In this document: positions 33,265-41,576 of the stretch, piece by piece | Layout of the letters: the number at the start of each line of letters is the position of its first letter | How positions within the stretch are numbered: position 1 is the first letter of the stretch | DNA from: JBBQLG01 sp964251665 | GTDB taxonomy: Bacteria; Bacteroidota; Bacteroidia; Cytophagales; Spirosomataceae | Length of the DNA stretch: 64,000 nt | Assembly: GCA_964251665.1 (NCBI GenBank) | Contig: CAXUKO010000016.1 | Coordinates: 82,904-146,903, forward strand | Direction of reading: 5' to 3' | Program-made: the position numbers and the translations under genes | The notes under the pieces: generated by a model | Told to the model about the DNA's origin: nothing | Database searches by the model: none | Seen by the model: the letters and a program-made list of their open reading frames with translations, nothing else

Positions 33265-35127
33265 TTAATGACCTAATAAAGTCGTTAACTTGTCCTTACT
33301 ATCTTGATCTGCCGGGTCTATCTGGAGGGCCGTTTGATAAGCAGTAATGGCTTTGTTTTTATCGCCTTGCTTTTGGTAAAGATCCCCATAGCGAGCGTAC
33401 ACAATGCCTTCTTTAGGATATCGCTGTTTAGCCAGTTCCAACACTCCCTCAGCGGCTGGTAGGTTGGCCGGTTGATTGCTCACAAAATCGTAGGCCATAT
33501 ACGTGAGTTGATATACAGTAAGGTTCATAGCCCGATAGCCTTCCATGGCTTCCGCAATGCGCCCCATCCGGATCAGTTCGTTGGGCAAAAACACTCCCTC
33601 CCGCAAACGGGGCATGGGCGTTTTTTGCCATTCAACTCGTACTGAGTCAACTTGTCCTGTATTCCCCCGACTAAAATACGCCTTAGCCGTATAATCTGTA
33701 ACAGCAATGGTGTCACGGCTTGTTGGTACGCAAATAATATCGCTACCATTATTGATTTTTTCGATTAGTAGATTACCCTCACGCCGGAAAGTAACAACCT
33801 CATCGGCACTCCGTTGGTAACGACCGACGTAGGCATTAAGCAATGAATCAGGCAGAATGTACGTCGTGAGCGACTTGGGCAGAAAGCCCGTCCAGTCGTA
33901 CACCTGCGCTACTGCCCGGCGAATTTCCTTGCCCAGTTCGTTCGCTCCGTTATTGTCGTTCATCATGATGACAAGCCCGTTACCATTCGCCAAACTTCCG
34001 GTGGCATCAGCAATAAATCCAGCGTTAACACCAGAGTGGTTAAAATACCGACTGGCTTCATCAGTTCGTTTGTTGTTCTGTAGCAGGAAGGTGCCTAATC
34101 CAATCTTCTCTTTACAGAAGCCATCACTCACCAAGGCTAAAGGAGTCATCATCTCTTTCACCGACGCCTGGTTGAGTATGCTGCCTTTGTTCCGGTAACT
34201 GTTCTGCAGGTCGATAATGATTTTAGCTAACTCAACAGCGGTCGTATGAAGTCCGGCGGCTGCCTGCTGTGGATAGACATAGGGCATACCTTTGAACCAA
34301 CCGTTCGTTGAGTACGCTCCCGATAGATAGGGGGCCAGTGTGGGTGGCAGCGGCTGGTCAAACGTCGTGCGCCGTAGACCCAGCGGCTTGAAAATCGTCT
34401 CGTCCGTAAAGGTGGCGAAATCCTTACCCGTAATGTCCATCATCGCCACCTGGGCAACCAGATAGCCCCCACCGGAGTATCGAAACTCTTTATTTGGCTC
34501 GCTATTAACGACTACCGCCCGACTATCGGTACCCGGTTGCCCCGACAGGATGTCGACCACCGACGGTAGTGGTTTCTTATCGGGGGTAAAACCAAAATAG
34601 GCTGACTGACTCGTACCGCCCCGATGACTTAGCAGCATACGCAGGGTGACGGGCGTTTTACGGGTGAAGTCATTCTCGCTCAACTTCCAAGAACGTAGGT
34701 AGTTGTTGATCGGCGCGTCGAGATCTATCTTACCCTGCTCTACCAGTTTCAGAGCCGCTATGGCTGCCACTAATTTCAGAGCCGCTATGGCTGCCACTAA
34801 TTTAGAGATAGACCCCGCCGAAAACATAGTTTCATTGGTCACTGGCCTGTGGTTGGTTGTATCAGCCAGACCGTATGATTTCACCCAATCCACTCGATAG
34901 TTGTGAATCACGGCAACGCTTACCCCCGGTACGCGGTGATAACGCATCCGTTCCTGGAGATTCCAGCCTTTTAAACCTTCAACCGGTACATAGGGCAACA
35001 GGCTGTTTTCGACGGCGGCTATCCGGTCGGCCAATCTTTTGGGGAGTTGTGCTAACGCATTGCCATCCATAAGCATGATTAGGCCAAACAGCATGAGCAA
35101 GGTGAGCCGGGGAGAGTGAAAAATCAT
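33265..35127 (-). CDS. Beta-lactamase-fold serine hydrolase with C-terminal TPR
   Basis: 620 residues, exported (signal peptide about 1-26). The class C/esterase-type active site shows SISK (Ser106, Lys109) in MFSAGSISK, a Tyr motif in EFRYSGGGYLVAQ and a C-terminal HSGVNAGF in place of the KTG box. The C-terminal 90 residues form TPR repeats (IVYARYGDLYQKQGDKNKAI, YQTALQIDPADQDSKDKL). Such proteins are D-aminopeptidases, esterases or PBP4-like hydrolases. Odd: a 27-bp tandem duplication doubles LVAAIAALK right after SISK. Just upstream, on the same strand, lies the AraC-type gene broken by IS elements. Confidence 0.88.
   Translation of the reverse strand: MIFHSPRLTLLMLFGLIMLMDGNALAQLPKRLADRIAAVENSLLPYVPVEGLKGWNLQERMRYHRVPGVSVAVIHNYRVDWVKSYGLADTTNHRPVTNETMFSAGSISKLVAAIAALKLVAAIAALKLVEQGKIDLDAPINNYLRSWKLSENDFTRKTPVTLRMLLSHRGGTSQSAYFGFTPDKKPLPSVVDILSGQPGTDSRAVVVNSEPNKEFRYSGGGYLVAQVAMMDITGKDFATFTDETIFKPLGLRRTTFDQPLPPTLAPYLSGAYSTNGWFKGMPYVYPQQAAAGLHTTAVELAKIIIDLQNSYRNKGSILNQASVKEMMTPLALVSDGFCKEKIGLGTFLLQNNKRTDEASRYFNHSGVNAGFIADATGSLANGNGLVIMMNDNNGANELGKEIRRAVAQVYDWTGFLPKSLTTYILPDSLLNAYVGRYQRSADEVVTFRREGNLLIEKINNGSDIICVPTSRDTIAVTDYTAKAYFSRGNTGQVDSVRVEWQKTPMPRLREGVFLPNELIRMGRIAEAMEGYRAMNLTVYQLTYMAYDFVSNQPANLPAAEGVLELAKQRYPKEGIVYARYGDLYQKQGDKNKAITAYQTALQIDPADQDSKDKLTTLLGH
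34747..34800 (-). repeat. Perfect 27-bp tandem duplication inside the serine hydrolase gene
   Basis: Two identical 27-base units (34747-34773 and 34774-34800) encode LVAAIAALK twice, at residues about 110-127, directly after the catalytic SxxK. Reading frame is kept. Confidence 0.95.
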
Positions 35128-36114
35128 AGTCGGTTAGTTTTTCCGTAAACATCCGACTAGTAGGCATTGGTGTCGTCCCGAAGTATGATTTGGAACCTCT
35201 TTTTATACTCTTTTGGCGTGTGACCCATGTGCTCTTTAAACACGCGGTTAAAGGTAGTCTTTGATGAGAAACCCGCATCCAGCGCCAAAGCAAGAATAGT
35301 CATCCGATCTGCGTCTCCCGCTTCCAATCGTCGTTTCACTTCAACAATGCGGTACGTGTTGATATAGTCGGTAAAAGACTGTCCGAACCCCACATTGATT
35401 GTTCGAGAAACAATATTTGGGGAAAGGCTCAGATACTCAGCCAGCGAAGCTAAAGTGAGATCAGGATCTTGGTATATTTTACTTTCTTGAATTGCCTGTT
35501 GGATTTGCTCCTGATGCTCGTCCTTAACCGTTATCGCTGGTTGGCTCTTTGCTTGGGACCGGAAGTGGTTATAACTCCATCCAAGTAGTGCTACTGTGTA
35601 CACAATGAAGGGTAATACCTGAGCCGTCAGAAAAAATTTAGGATCCTTTGGAGACAAATAGAGCGAGTTGACTAGAGGATCAATGGCCGCCACTATGTAA
35701 AACAGCCCTGCTCCCTGTAGTAACCTCTTCAGCCAACCTTCCCGGTTATCGGTTTGCTGAACCGTCTGCCAACTTCGATACAGGAAATACAAAATAAGCA
35801 GACAGCTTATGTAGTATTCGATGTATCGGGTGTAGGGTTTATGAACCGTCTGCCAGAACCAGGCTTTGGTGGATAGCGGTTGAACCATCAGCCCGGTATA
35901 AAACAAAACCTGCATTATTAACGGTATAAAATGCCACCAACGTAGTGAAATGGGTCTAGCTAAACGAGCCTGCACGTACCCGTATAGTAATGGACCAAAT
36001 CCCCAGGAGAAGAACAAGGGCATAAAGTATAGCCATCGGTGATGATAGTAAACGCCCGACCGGCTTAAGAAGTAGTCAACTGGGGTGGTCGGGTTTTGGC
36101 GGACAGTCGTCTTG

Positions 36115-37015
36115 TCAGTTTTGAGGAATGTGTTTAGACTCGAATTGAACAGGACTGTAATAGTTTAAGCTGGAGTGCTTGCGCACGACATTGTAATAGT
36201 TGTCGATGTAATGGCCAATCTCAGCGCGGGCATCGTCTAAGCTCAAAAATACACCAGATTCCAGTACTTCGGCTTTGAGCCTTGACCAGAAGGATTCGGC
36301 AATCGCATTGTCATAACATTCACCAGCCCGACTCATACTTTGCAAATGCTTGCCAGCAAGCAACTTACGAAAGTCTTTAGAGGCATACTAACCGCCACGG
36401 TCTGAATGCAGGATCAAGCCATCGGCCGGTTGCCGCCCCAACAGGGCCCGCCGAAGGGCGGTAATCACCAACTCGTCCCGCATATGGTCTGCCAGACACC
36501 AGCCTACTACACGCCGTGACCACAGATCTACCCACACGGCCAAATACAGCCACTTACCTGTAGCTAGGGGGACGTAACGGGGCCGCCCGTGCGGTGATGT
36601 CAGACACCCACACTTGGTTCGGCCCCGTTGGCCGGGGTCGATCCAACAATAGGTTAGGCGAGTAGCCCAAGGTATGGCGGCTGTCAGTGGTACGGGGCAC
36701 AAAGCTGCGCGGTTGAATCGGCCTTAGCTGATTGTCTGCCAGTACTTTACGAACAAAGTCTCGACTCACAGTAAGACCCCGGTCTTTTAGTTCACTGACC
36801 AAGCGACGGCTACCATATCGACGCCGATGCAAGCTAAAGAGGTCTTTGATCTGCTGTGTGTTATCGGCCTTAACACGCAGATTATCAACATCTTTCGCTG
36901 GTGATATTGTGATTGGTTTGCGCCAGGCGTAATAGCCACTACGGTTGACCCCCAGCACCTGACAAAGTGCCGGCACGGGAAAGTGCTGGCTTTGCTCTTG
37001 AATGAAGCGATACAT
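36115..37015 (-). pseudogene. IS3-family OrfB with a micro-insertion and a stop codon
   Basis: Starts MYRFIQEQSQHFPVPALCQV with the HTH_21 part (RYGSRRLVSELKDRGLTVSR). At the first catalytic Asp (NQVWVSDIT) a 16-bp insertion at 36578-36593 shifts frame; beyond it the integrase core continues YVPLATGKWLYLAVWVDLWS. A second lesion follows: HSDRGGQYAS reads TAG for the Gln codon at 36388-36390. The end contains AIAESFWSRLKAEVLESG with the catalytic Glu and closes KHIPQN. Two independent lesions make it inactive. Confidence 0.88.
36578..36593. repeat. GC-rich micro-insertion 6 (16 bp)
   Basis: Sequence CGGGGCCGCCCGTGCG on the plus strand, one base different from the exact 16-mer, followed by GTGA. 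It falls right after the catalytic Asp codon region of OrfB (SDIT/YVP) and shifts frame. Confidence 0.88.
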
Positions 37016-37020
37016 GGCCT

Positions 37021-37317
37021 TTAGCTCGGTTGAGTGAAGATCGCTATGCTTTTTTTTAATATGTCGCGCTCCATCTCGGCCCTTTTGAGCTGGGCTTTGA
37101 GCCGTTCATTTTCGGCCAGCAGTTCGCTATTACCCGCCTGCTTTTGTATCTGCTTCTTATGGGCGTGTTTCCATGTATGGAGCAGTTGATCACTCACAGT
37201 GAGGCTTTTGGCCACCTGAGCCACCGATTGCCCTTCATCGAGCATTCGTAGTGCTTCCGCTTTGAAGGCTTTATCGAACTTGCGATGGGGAGCGGTTTGT
37301 TTGTTGGGACTTGCCAT
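37021..37317 (-). CDS. IS3-family transposase OrfA
   Basis: 98 residues. HTH (FDKAFKAEALRMLDEGQSVA, VAKSLTVSDQLLHTWKHAHK) and zipper (ELLAENERLKAQLKRAEMER) are intact, ending DILKKSIAIFTQPS. It ends 5 bases before the OrfB start. OrfA alone can bind IS ends and may act as an inhibitor. Confidence 0.9.
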   Translation of the reverse strand: MASPNKQTAPHRKFDKAFKAEALRMLDEGQSVAQVAKSLTVSDQLLHTWKHAHKKQIQKQAGNSELLAENERLKAQLKRAEMERDILKKSIAIFTQPS

Positions 37318-37511
37318 AATGAGGGAAGTTACGCAAGAACACTGTCCGATTCAGCACGACCATACCAAACTACCTGAAAGGTAAGGCTAATCAGCAGCAA
37401 GGCCAACCAACGGTTTTCCAGTTGTTTCGGTGAAAGTAACAACCATGTTACAGTCGTGACGCCTTGCACGATGCAGAAAATATCGAAGAGGTTTCTCGGG
37501 TTTAAGTAACG

Positions 37512-38633
37512 CAGATTCAAGTTTGAAGTGCAATTCCCTGTTTTAGAGCGAACTGAATAGGTGATAGAAAGCGTAAAATTTTTCGAGGTCTATGGTTAAG
37601 TTGATCTTGAATCCAAGCTACGTCACTCCGCCGAACAATACTAATCCGGCAGCTTTTGGGAATATATTGCCGGATCAAGCCGTTCGTGTTTTCATTAAGG
37701 CCTCGTTCCCAGGAATGGTAGGGACGAGCAAAGTAAATAGGTGCTTTTAGGATTTTACTAATGCGTTGGTGGTCAGTAAATTCCTTGCCGTTATCAAAGG
37801 TGATCGATTTAACTGGCAGAGCACATTTTTGTAACTGAATGATGGCTTGACGCGCTAAAGGCAAGGCATGATTAGACTCTAATTTAACAATAATGGTGTA
37901 CTTGGTGACCCGTTCAACCAACGTCAGCAAGGCTCCATCGTGTTCAGATCCGATGACCGTATCACCTTCCCAGTGCCCAACCTCCGTATTGGTTTCCACA
38001 ATAGCAGGGCGGTGCTCAATGCCGACCCGATTAGGAATAGCCCCCCGTTTTTGGGCCTGTCCTCGTTTCTTATAGCGTTTGCGATGGCGCACCCGAAGAT
38101 ATGTGATAAGATCTTGCTCCTCATGGGCTTTTGTTCGATAAATGTATTGATAAATTGTTTCATGGCTAATCCGTTTCTGGCCAGCTTCTAGCGCCAGAAT
38201 TCCACTAATTTGTTCGGGCGAAAGCCGCTCTCGAAGATGCTTAAATACTTGCTCTTTGAGCGCCCCGGTTAGCTTGTAAGGTTGGCGTTGACGAAGTTGC
38301 CCCTGGCGTTGCTGAGCGATCTGAGCTTGATAAGGCTGGGCTGAATTGGTCTGCCGGTTTCGCGCCAGTTCCCGGCTGATGGTGGCAGGACTTACCCCTA
38401 CTTGGTTGGCAATGTCTTTCTGAATGCATTTCTGCTGAGACAATGCTTGAATCTGGTATCTTTGAGCCAGAGTCAACTGGGCATAATGGGCCATTAGTCT
38501 ATTTGGATTCGACACCCAAAACTAAGCAGTCCACAGCACCCAGTTGGCTTTATTTTTTAGATTCTAGAAAGAACTGCTCCTTTCTACGTCACAAAATACA
38601 CGATTAAGTTAGTTGCACTTCAAACTTGAATCT
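37512..38633 (-). mobile_element. IS30-family insertion sequence (apparently intact)
   Basis: About 1.12 kb with near-identical terminal repeats, AGATTCAAGTTTGAAGTGCA at 37513 and its complement ending at 38633. A 3-bp duplication ACG (37509-37511; 38634-38636) is possible if the left end includes one more base. It lies in the 5' part of the AraC gene. It carries a single intact transposase gene and no micro-insertion. Confidence 0.88.
37517..38515 (-). CDS. IS30-family transposase
   Basis: 332 residues; the start is ATG at 38515 or Met8 (MAHYAQLTLAQRYQI). N-terminal HTH (KDIANQVGVSPATISRELAR). DDE catalytic core: GHWEGDTVIG, ITFDNGKEFTDH and WERGLNENTNGLIRQYIP hold the Asp, Asp and Glu. No frame break. 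It should be functional and able to mobilise the element. Confidence 0.94.
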   Translation of the reverse strand: MSNPNRLMAHYAQLTLAQRYQIQALSQQKCIQKDIANQVGVSPATISRELARNRQTNSAQPYQAQIAQQRQGQLRQRQPYKLTGALKEQVFKHLRERLSPEQISGILALEAGQKRISHETIYQYIYRTKAHEEQDLITYLRVRHRKRYKKRGQAQKRGAIPNRVGIEHRPAIVETNTEVGHWEGDTVIGSEHDGALLTLVERVTKYTIIVKLESNHALPLARQAIIQLQKCALPVKSITFDNGKEFTDHQRISKILKAPIYFARPYHSWERGLNENTNGLIRQYIPKSCRISIVRRSDVAWIQDQLNHRPRKILRFLSPIQFALKQGIALQT

Positions 38634-38968
38634 ACGTAAACATTCATTTGTCAATTCATTAACCCACAACGTTACCCTACAAGGTAGCAACCTTTTTATA
38701 AAACAGCAATGGCTTTTCTTCCTGAACAGAATGTGGCAGTCGATGACTAACGTATTACTAATGGCTATTCATAAAGGATAAATTAGGATCTGGACGAGGT
38801 AGATATGGAAGACAAACTAACACTTTTGCCAAGATGTCCAGTAATCTGAACTGCCTTGGATGTTTAAAGTTCCAACTGGAACCGACGTTCAGTAATACTT
38901 TAAAAGCCACATTAATTGACCTAATTTTGTCATGTTACCTATAGGCAGCCCAATCATCTGATCTTCAC
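38634..38968. other. Region between IS30 and an AraC gene
   Basis: The first 25 or so bases continue the open 5' frame of the interrupted AraC gene on the minus strand. The rest is AT-rich and must contain the promoters of both that gene and the AraC gene at 38969. No operator was recognised. Confidence 0.4.
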
Positions 38969-39835
38969 GTGGTGAAAAATCAGCCACCCAACATACCACA
39001 ATTCCCGCTTTCTCTCTCGGCAAAAGGGGGTGTGTTTATCCGGAACCTGCATGACCAAGACGGCGAGGGGGACCACGCGGTTACTAAGCCTCACCGGGAT
39101 ACGCATTATTTGTTAATGCTGGCAACGCAGGGGCAGTTCACATTGAACATTGACTTTGAAGAGGTCAATTTTACGGCACCTGCCCTGTTGTTTGTCGTTC
39201 CGGGACAGGTGCACCACATCCTTAAATTTCACGAACCACGAGGCTGGACGATCAGTGTTGATCCTCCCCTACTCGATACGGAGTTGCAGTTCGTGTTGGA
39301 GAAAAGCTTCAGAGGCCCTTTGCTGGTCGATGATAAAACGGCCTTCTACCAGCAGACGGTTACATTGCTGGAACTGATGGAGGCAATCCAGTCGGGGCCT
39401 TCCGATACCTATACCGGCAAAACGACCCGTGCGCTGCTGGATGCCTTGCTTTGTTTAATTGCGGGTTTGATTTCGGGCGGAACATCCGACATGAAATCCA
39501 GGGAAAGTCGGGGTATCCTGATCGAACAGGCGTTCAGCAAGTTGCTCAGTCAGCACTTCATATCCTGGAAACAACCAGCTCGGTACGCAGCCGAGTTGGC
39601 CATTTCGGTCTCCCACTTAAATGATATGGTTAAAGAGATAACGGGTACGTCCGTCTCGACCCACATTCAGCAACGGGCTATACTTGAAGCCAAACGGCTG
39701 CTGTACTTTACAAGCCTCAGCGTTAAGGAGATTAGTTATGCCGTAGGCTACGACGAACCGGTGTATTTTGGAAAGCTGTTCAAAAAAGTAACCGGTCTGA
39801 CACCCCGACACTTTAGGCATCAGTTCCGCGATTAG
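38969..39835 (+). CDS. AraC-family regulator
   Basis: 288 residues. N-terminal cupin sensor (DTHYLLMLATQGQFTLNIDF, APALLFVVPGQVHHI) and C-terminal HTH pair (RYAAELAISVSHLNDMVKEI; SVKEISYAVGYDEPVYFGKL), ending FKKVTGLTPRHFR. The GTG at 38969 gives VKNQPPNIPQF; no ATG nearby fits better. It precedes, on the same strand, the phosphatase-like gene (77 bases) and may regulate the pair downstream. Confidence 0.9.
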   Translation: MVKNQPPNIPQFPLSLSAKGGVFIRNLHDQDGEGDHAVTKPHRDTHYLLMLATQGQFTLNIDFEEVNFTAPALLFVVPGQVHHILKFHEPRGWTISVDPPLLDTELQFVLEKSFRGPLLVDDKTAFYQQTVTLLELMEAIQSGPSDTYTGKTTRALLDALLCLIAGLISGGTSDMKSRESRGILIEQAFSKLLSQHFISWKQPARYAAELAISVSHLNDMVKEITGTSVSTHIQQRAILEAKRLLYFTSLSVKEISYAVGYDEPVYFGKLFKKVTGLTPRHFRHQFRD

Positions 39836-39912
39836 ATATACCATTACCCGCTCGCAGCCTACTTTTTAAGTGATTCCTCCGCGATCTTTGCCTAAACGAA
39901 ATCAACAGGCTT

Positions 39913-40737
39913 ATGCAACGTGAAATCAACGTTCCGATAATATTGGATGCGGTAAGACAGGCAGGAGACTTTTTTCTGAAAGATTACAAAAAGACGGTTA
40001 TCCCACCCGATAGAGCCTATCTTATTCAACAGCTACAGGTTATTGATGGGCAGTGCCTGGCCTTGCTGAAAGCCAGTTTAACCACGACTTTTCCCCAAAC
40101 GCCGTGGCAAGTCGGGGATGAGTTCGATCAAGCCGGGCAAAAACAGCCGCTTGACCTACCCGAATACTGGCTCTGCGACGCGATGGATGGGGCCATTCAA
40201 TACGTACAGCACCTGCCCGGCTGGACGGTCAATCTGGTGCTGATTCGTGACGGTTACCCGCACTTTGCGGCTGTCTACGCTCCCCTTGAACAGGAGATGT
40301 TCTGGGCTGAAAAAGGGGGCGGTGCTTATATGAACGATGTTCTCATCAAACCTGGCATTAAAACGGACCTTAGTGATATGATCGCGGTATTTAACTATGG
40401 GCATCAAGCCGATACGAAACCAGGTTTAAACCAGCGAATTGGGGCGTTGGTCACCGATTTGCTCAACCACGTTGGCGTTGTCCGAAACTACGGCCCGCAT
40501 GGGTTGCAGTTGGCACAGACGGGGGCCGGCCGGATCGATCTGTTTTGTCAGGAAGGCATGGATACCTATAACTGGCTGGCGGGTATATTGATCGCTAAAG
40601 AAGCGGGTGCCGAGATTCTGACCACCGATGGCCAACCCTGGAAGTGGGGTGATAATAGCCTGCTGGTTGCCGGACCAGGCATTGCCGACCGGTTTTTAAA
40701 CGCGAAGTCAGTAGCCCGTGCTTCCTCAATAAGTTGA
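39913..40737 (+). CDS. Inositol monophosphatase-family protein, atypical active site
   Basis: 274 residues. The fold is that of Mg-dependent IMPase/CysQ sugar-phosphate phosphatases: WQVGDEFDQ for the first acidic motif, CDAMDGAIQYVQHLPGW for D-P-x-D-G-T and GRIDLFCQEGMDTYNWLAG for the second. Compared with the usual W-D-x-A-A-G, the conserved Trp-Asp reads Tyr-Asn; Pro and Thr of the first motif are also changed (DAMDGA). Since that Asp binds metal, activity may be altered or lost. The product also fits a regulator-like homologue. Stop overlaps the start region of the next gene (2 bases between). Confidence 0.8.
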   Translation: MQREINVPIILDAVRQAGDFFLKDYKKTVIPPDRAYLIQQLQVIDGQCLALLKASLTTTFPQTPWQVGDEFDQAGQKQPLDLPEYWLCDAMDGAIQYVQHLPGWTVNLVLIRDGYPHFAAVYAPLEQEMFWAEKGGGAYMNDVLIKPGIKTDLSDMIAVFNYGHQADTKPGLNQRIGALVTDLLNHVGVVRNYGPHGLQLAQTGAGRIDLFCQEGMDTYNWLAGILIAKEAGAEILTTDGQPWKWGDNSLLVAGPGIADRFLNAKSVARASSIS

Positions 40738-40739
40738 CC

Positions 40740-41365
40740 ATGAACATCACAATCATCGGTGCATCAGCCGGTACCGGGCTGCCTACAGTCCAACAAGCCT
40801 TAGAAAAGGGGCATCAGGTAACCGCAATGTCCAGAAATACTGCGTCAATTCCCGACCATATGTTGCTTACCAAAATAAATGGAAGTGCCACGTCAGTTAT
40901 CGATCTAAAGAACGCCATTCGGGGTGCCGAAGCGGTTATTATTACCATTGGTGCAAGGGGTAAGAAGCAGACAACCTTATTTGCCGATACTGCCAGGGCA
41001 CTGCTCACTGCAACCGCTGACCTACAACTAACGGCACCAGTGATGGTCGTCACCGGCTTTGGCAGCGGTGACAGCGGACCTTATCTGAGTTGGCCTATGT
41101 GGTTGGTGGTTAAAATATTACTAAAAAGCCAGACTGAAGACAAAACCCGGCTGGAGAGCTGCTGACGCAAAGCCAATTGAAATGGGAAATTGTCCGGCCT
41201 GGTATGCTTACCAACGGACCGCTGACGGGTACGTATCAAGTACTACCCACGCTGTACCAGGGCATAAACGTAGGCCGTATATCCCGCGCCGACGTAGCCC
41301 ATTTCTTAGTGTGCGAAGCCGAAAAGCCGACGCTGCTCCAACGGTATCCGGTCATTACCGGTTAG
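40740..41365 (+). pseudogene. NAD(P)-binding (NmrA/SDR-a type) protein with a C-terminal frameshift
   Basis: ATG at 40740 (MNITIIGASAGTGLPTVQQA) with a Rossmann GASAGTG. The frame stops at 41165 after DKTRLESC. The missing C-terminus is in another frame, from QSQLKWEIVRPGMLTNGPLT to DVAHFLVCEAEKPTLLQRYP. Restoring one G near 41155-41158 (GAG-GAG-CTG-CTG-ACG) makes DKTRLEELLTQSQLKW, the normal family sequence. Either recent inactivation or an error. With the phosphatase-like gene it forms a two-gene unit behind the AraC regulator. Confidence 0.85.
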
Positions 41366-41576
41366 TGAAAAAATGTTGTACCGTTCATGCCTAGGACACA
41401 CTTATACGTAACTGTGCACTGCATAAAGTTAAAAGACCAGTGCCATTAAACTTTGAAATTTGTGTTTCGCATGACCAAGTGGTCCCCGGCTCAAACTTCG
41501 CCCTTCTTTGACTGTCTTTTTTTGTTATCATAAACAGCTTCAATGATAAGTGTCCGGTTTAACCGACCCACCGCAG

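Larger units (their letters stand above)
36081..37367 (-). mobile_element. IS3-family insertion sequence, copy 2 (inactivated)
   Basis: 1287 bp. Imperfect terminal repeats are TGGGGTGGTCGGGTTTTGGC at the left and, complemented, TGGTATGGTCGTGCTGAATC at the right. A 3-bp direct duplication AAC flanks it (36078-36080; 37368-37370). OrfA is intact; OrfB carries one 16-bp micro-insertion and a nonsense codon. The element sits inside the AraC gene. The first 28 bases of its left end recur at 63947. Confidence 0.92.
35157..37511 (-). pseudogene. Membrane-sensor AraC regulator split by IS3 and IS30 insertions
   Basis: The distal part (35157-36080) has the last membrane helices and a double helix-turn-helix: LTLASLAEYLSLSPNIVSRT, TILALALDAGFSSKTTFNRV, FKEHMGHTPKEYKKRF. 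The proximal part lies beyond an IS3 element at 37371-37511 (LFDIFCIVQGVTTVTWLLLS). Joined across one copy of the 3-bp duplication, they read LTFQVV/DYFLSRSGVYYHHRWLY, an unbroken family sequence. An IS30 element follows upstream at 37512; past it the frame continues open (38634-38660) without a clear ATG, so the true start may be TTG near 38655. The intact protein would have had about 370 residues. Confidence 0.9.

Noticed and set aside
37329..37520. A small separate membrane protein between the IS3 and IS30 elements
   Set aside because: It is the N-terminal part of the interrupted AraC gene followed by IS3 end sequence; its apparent start lies in the IS30 repeat.
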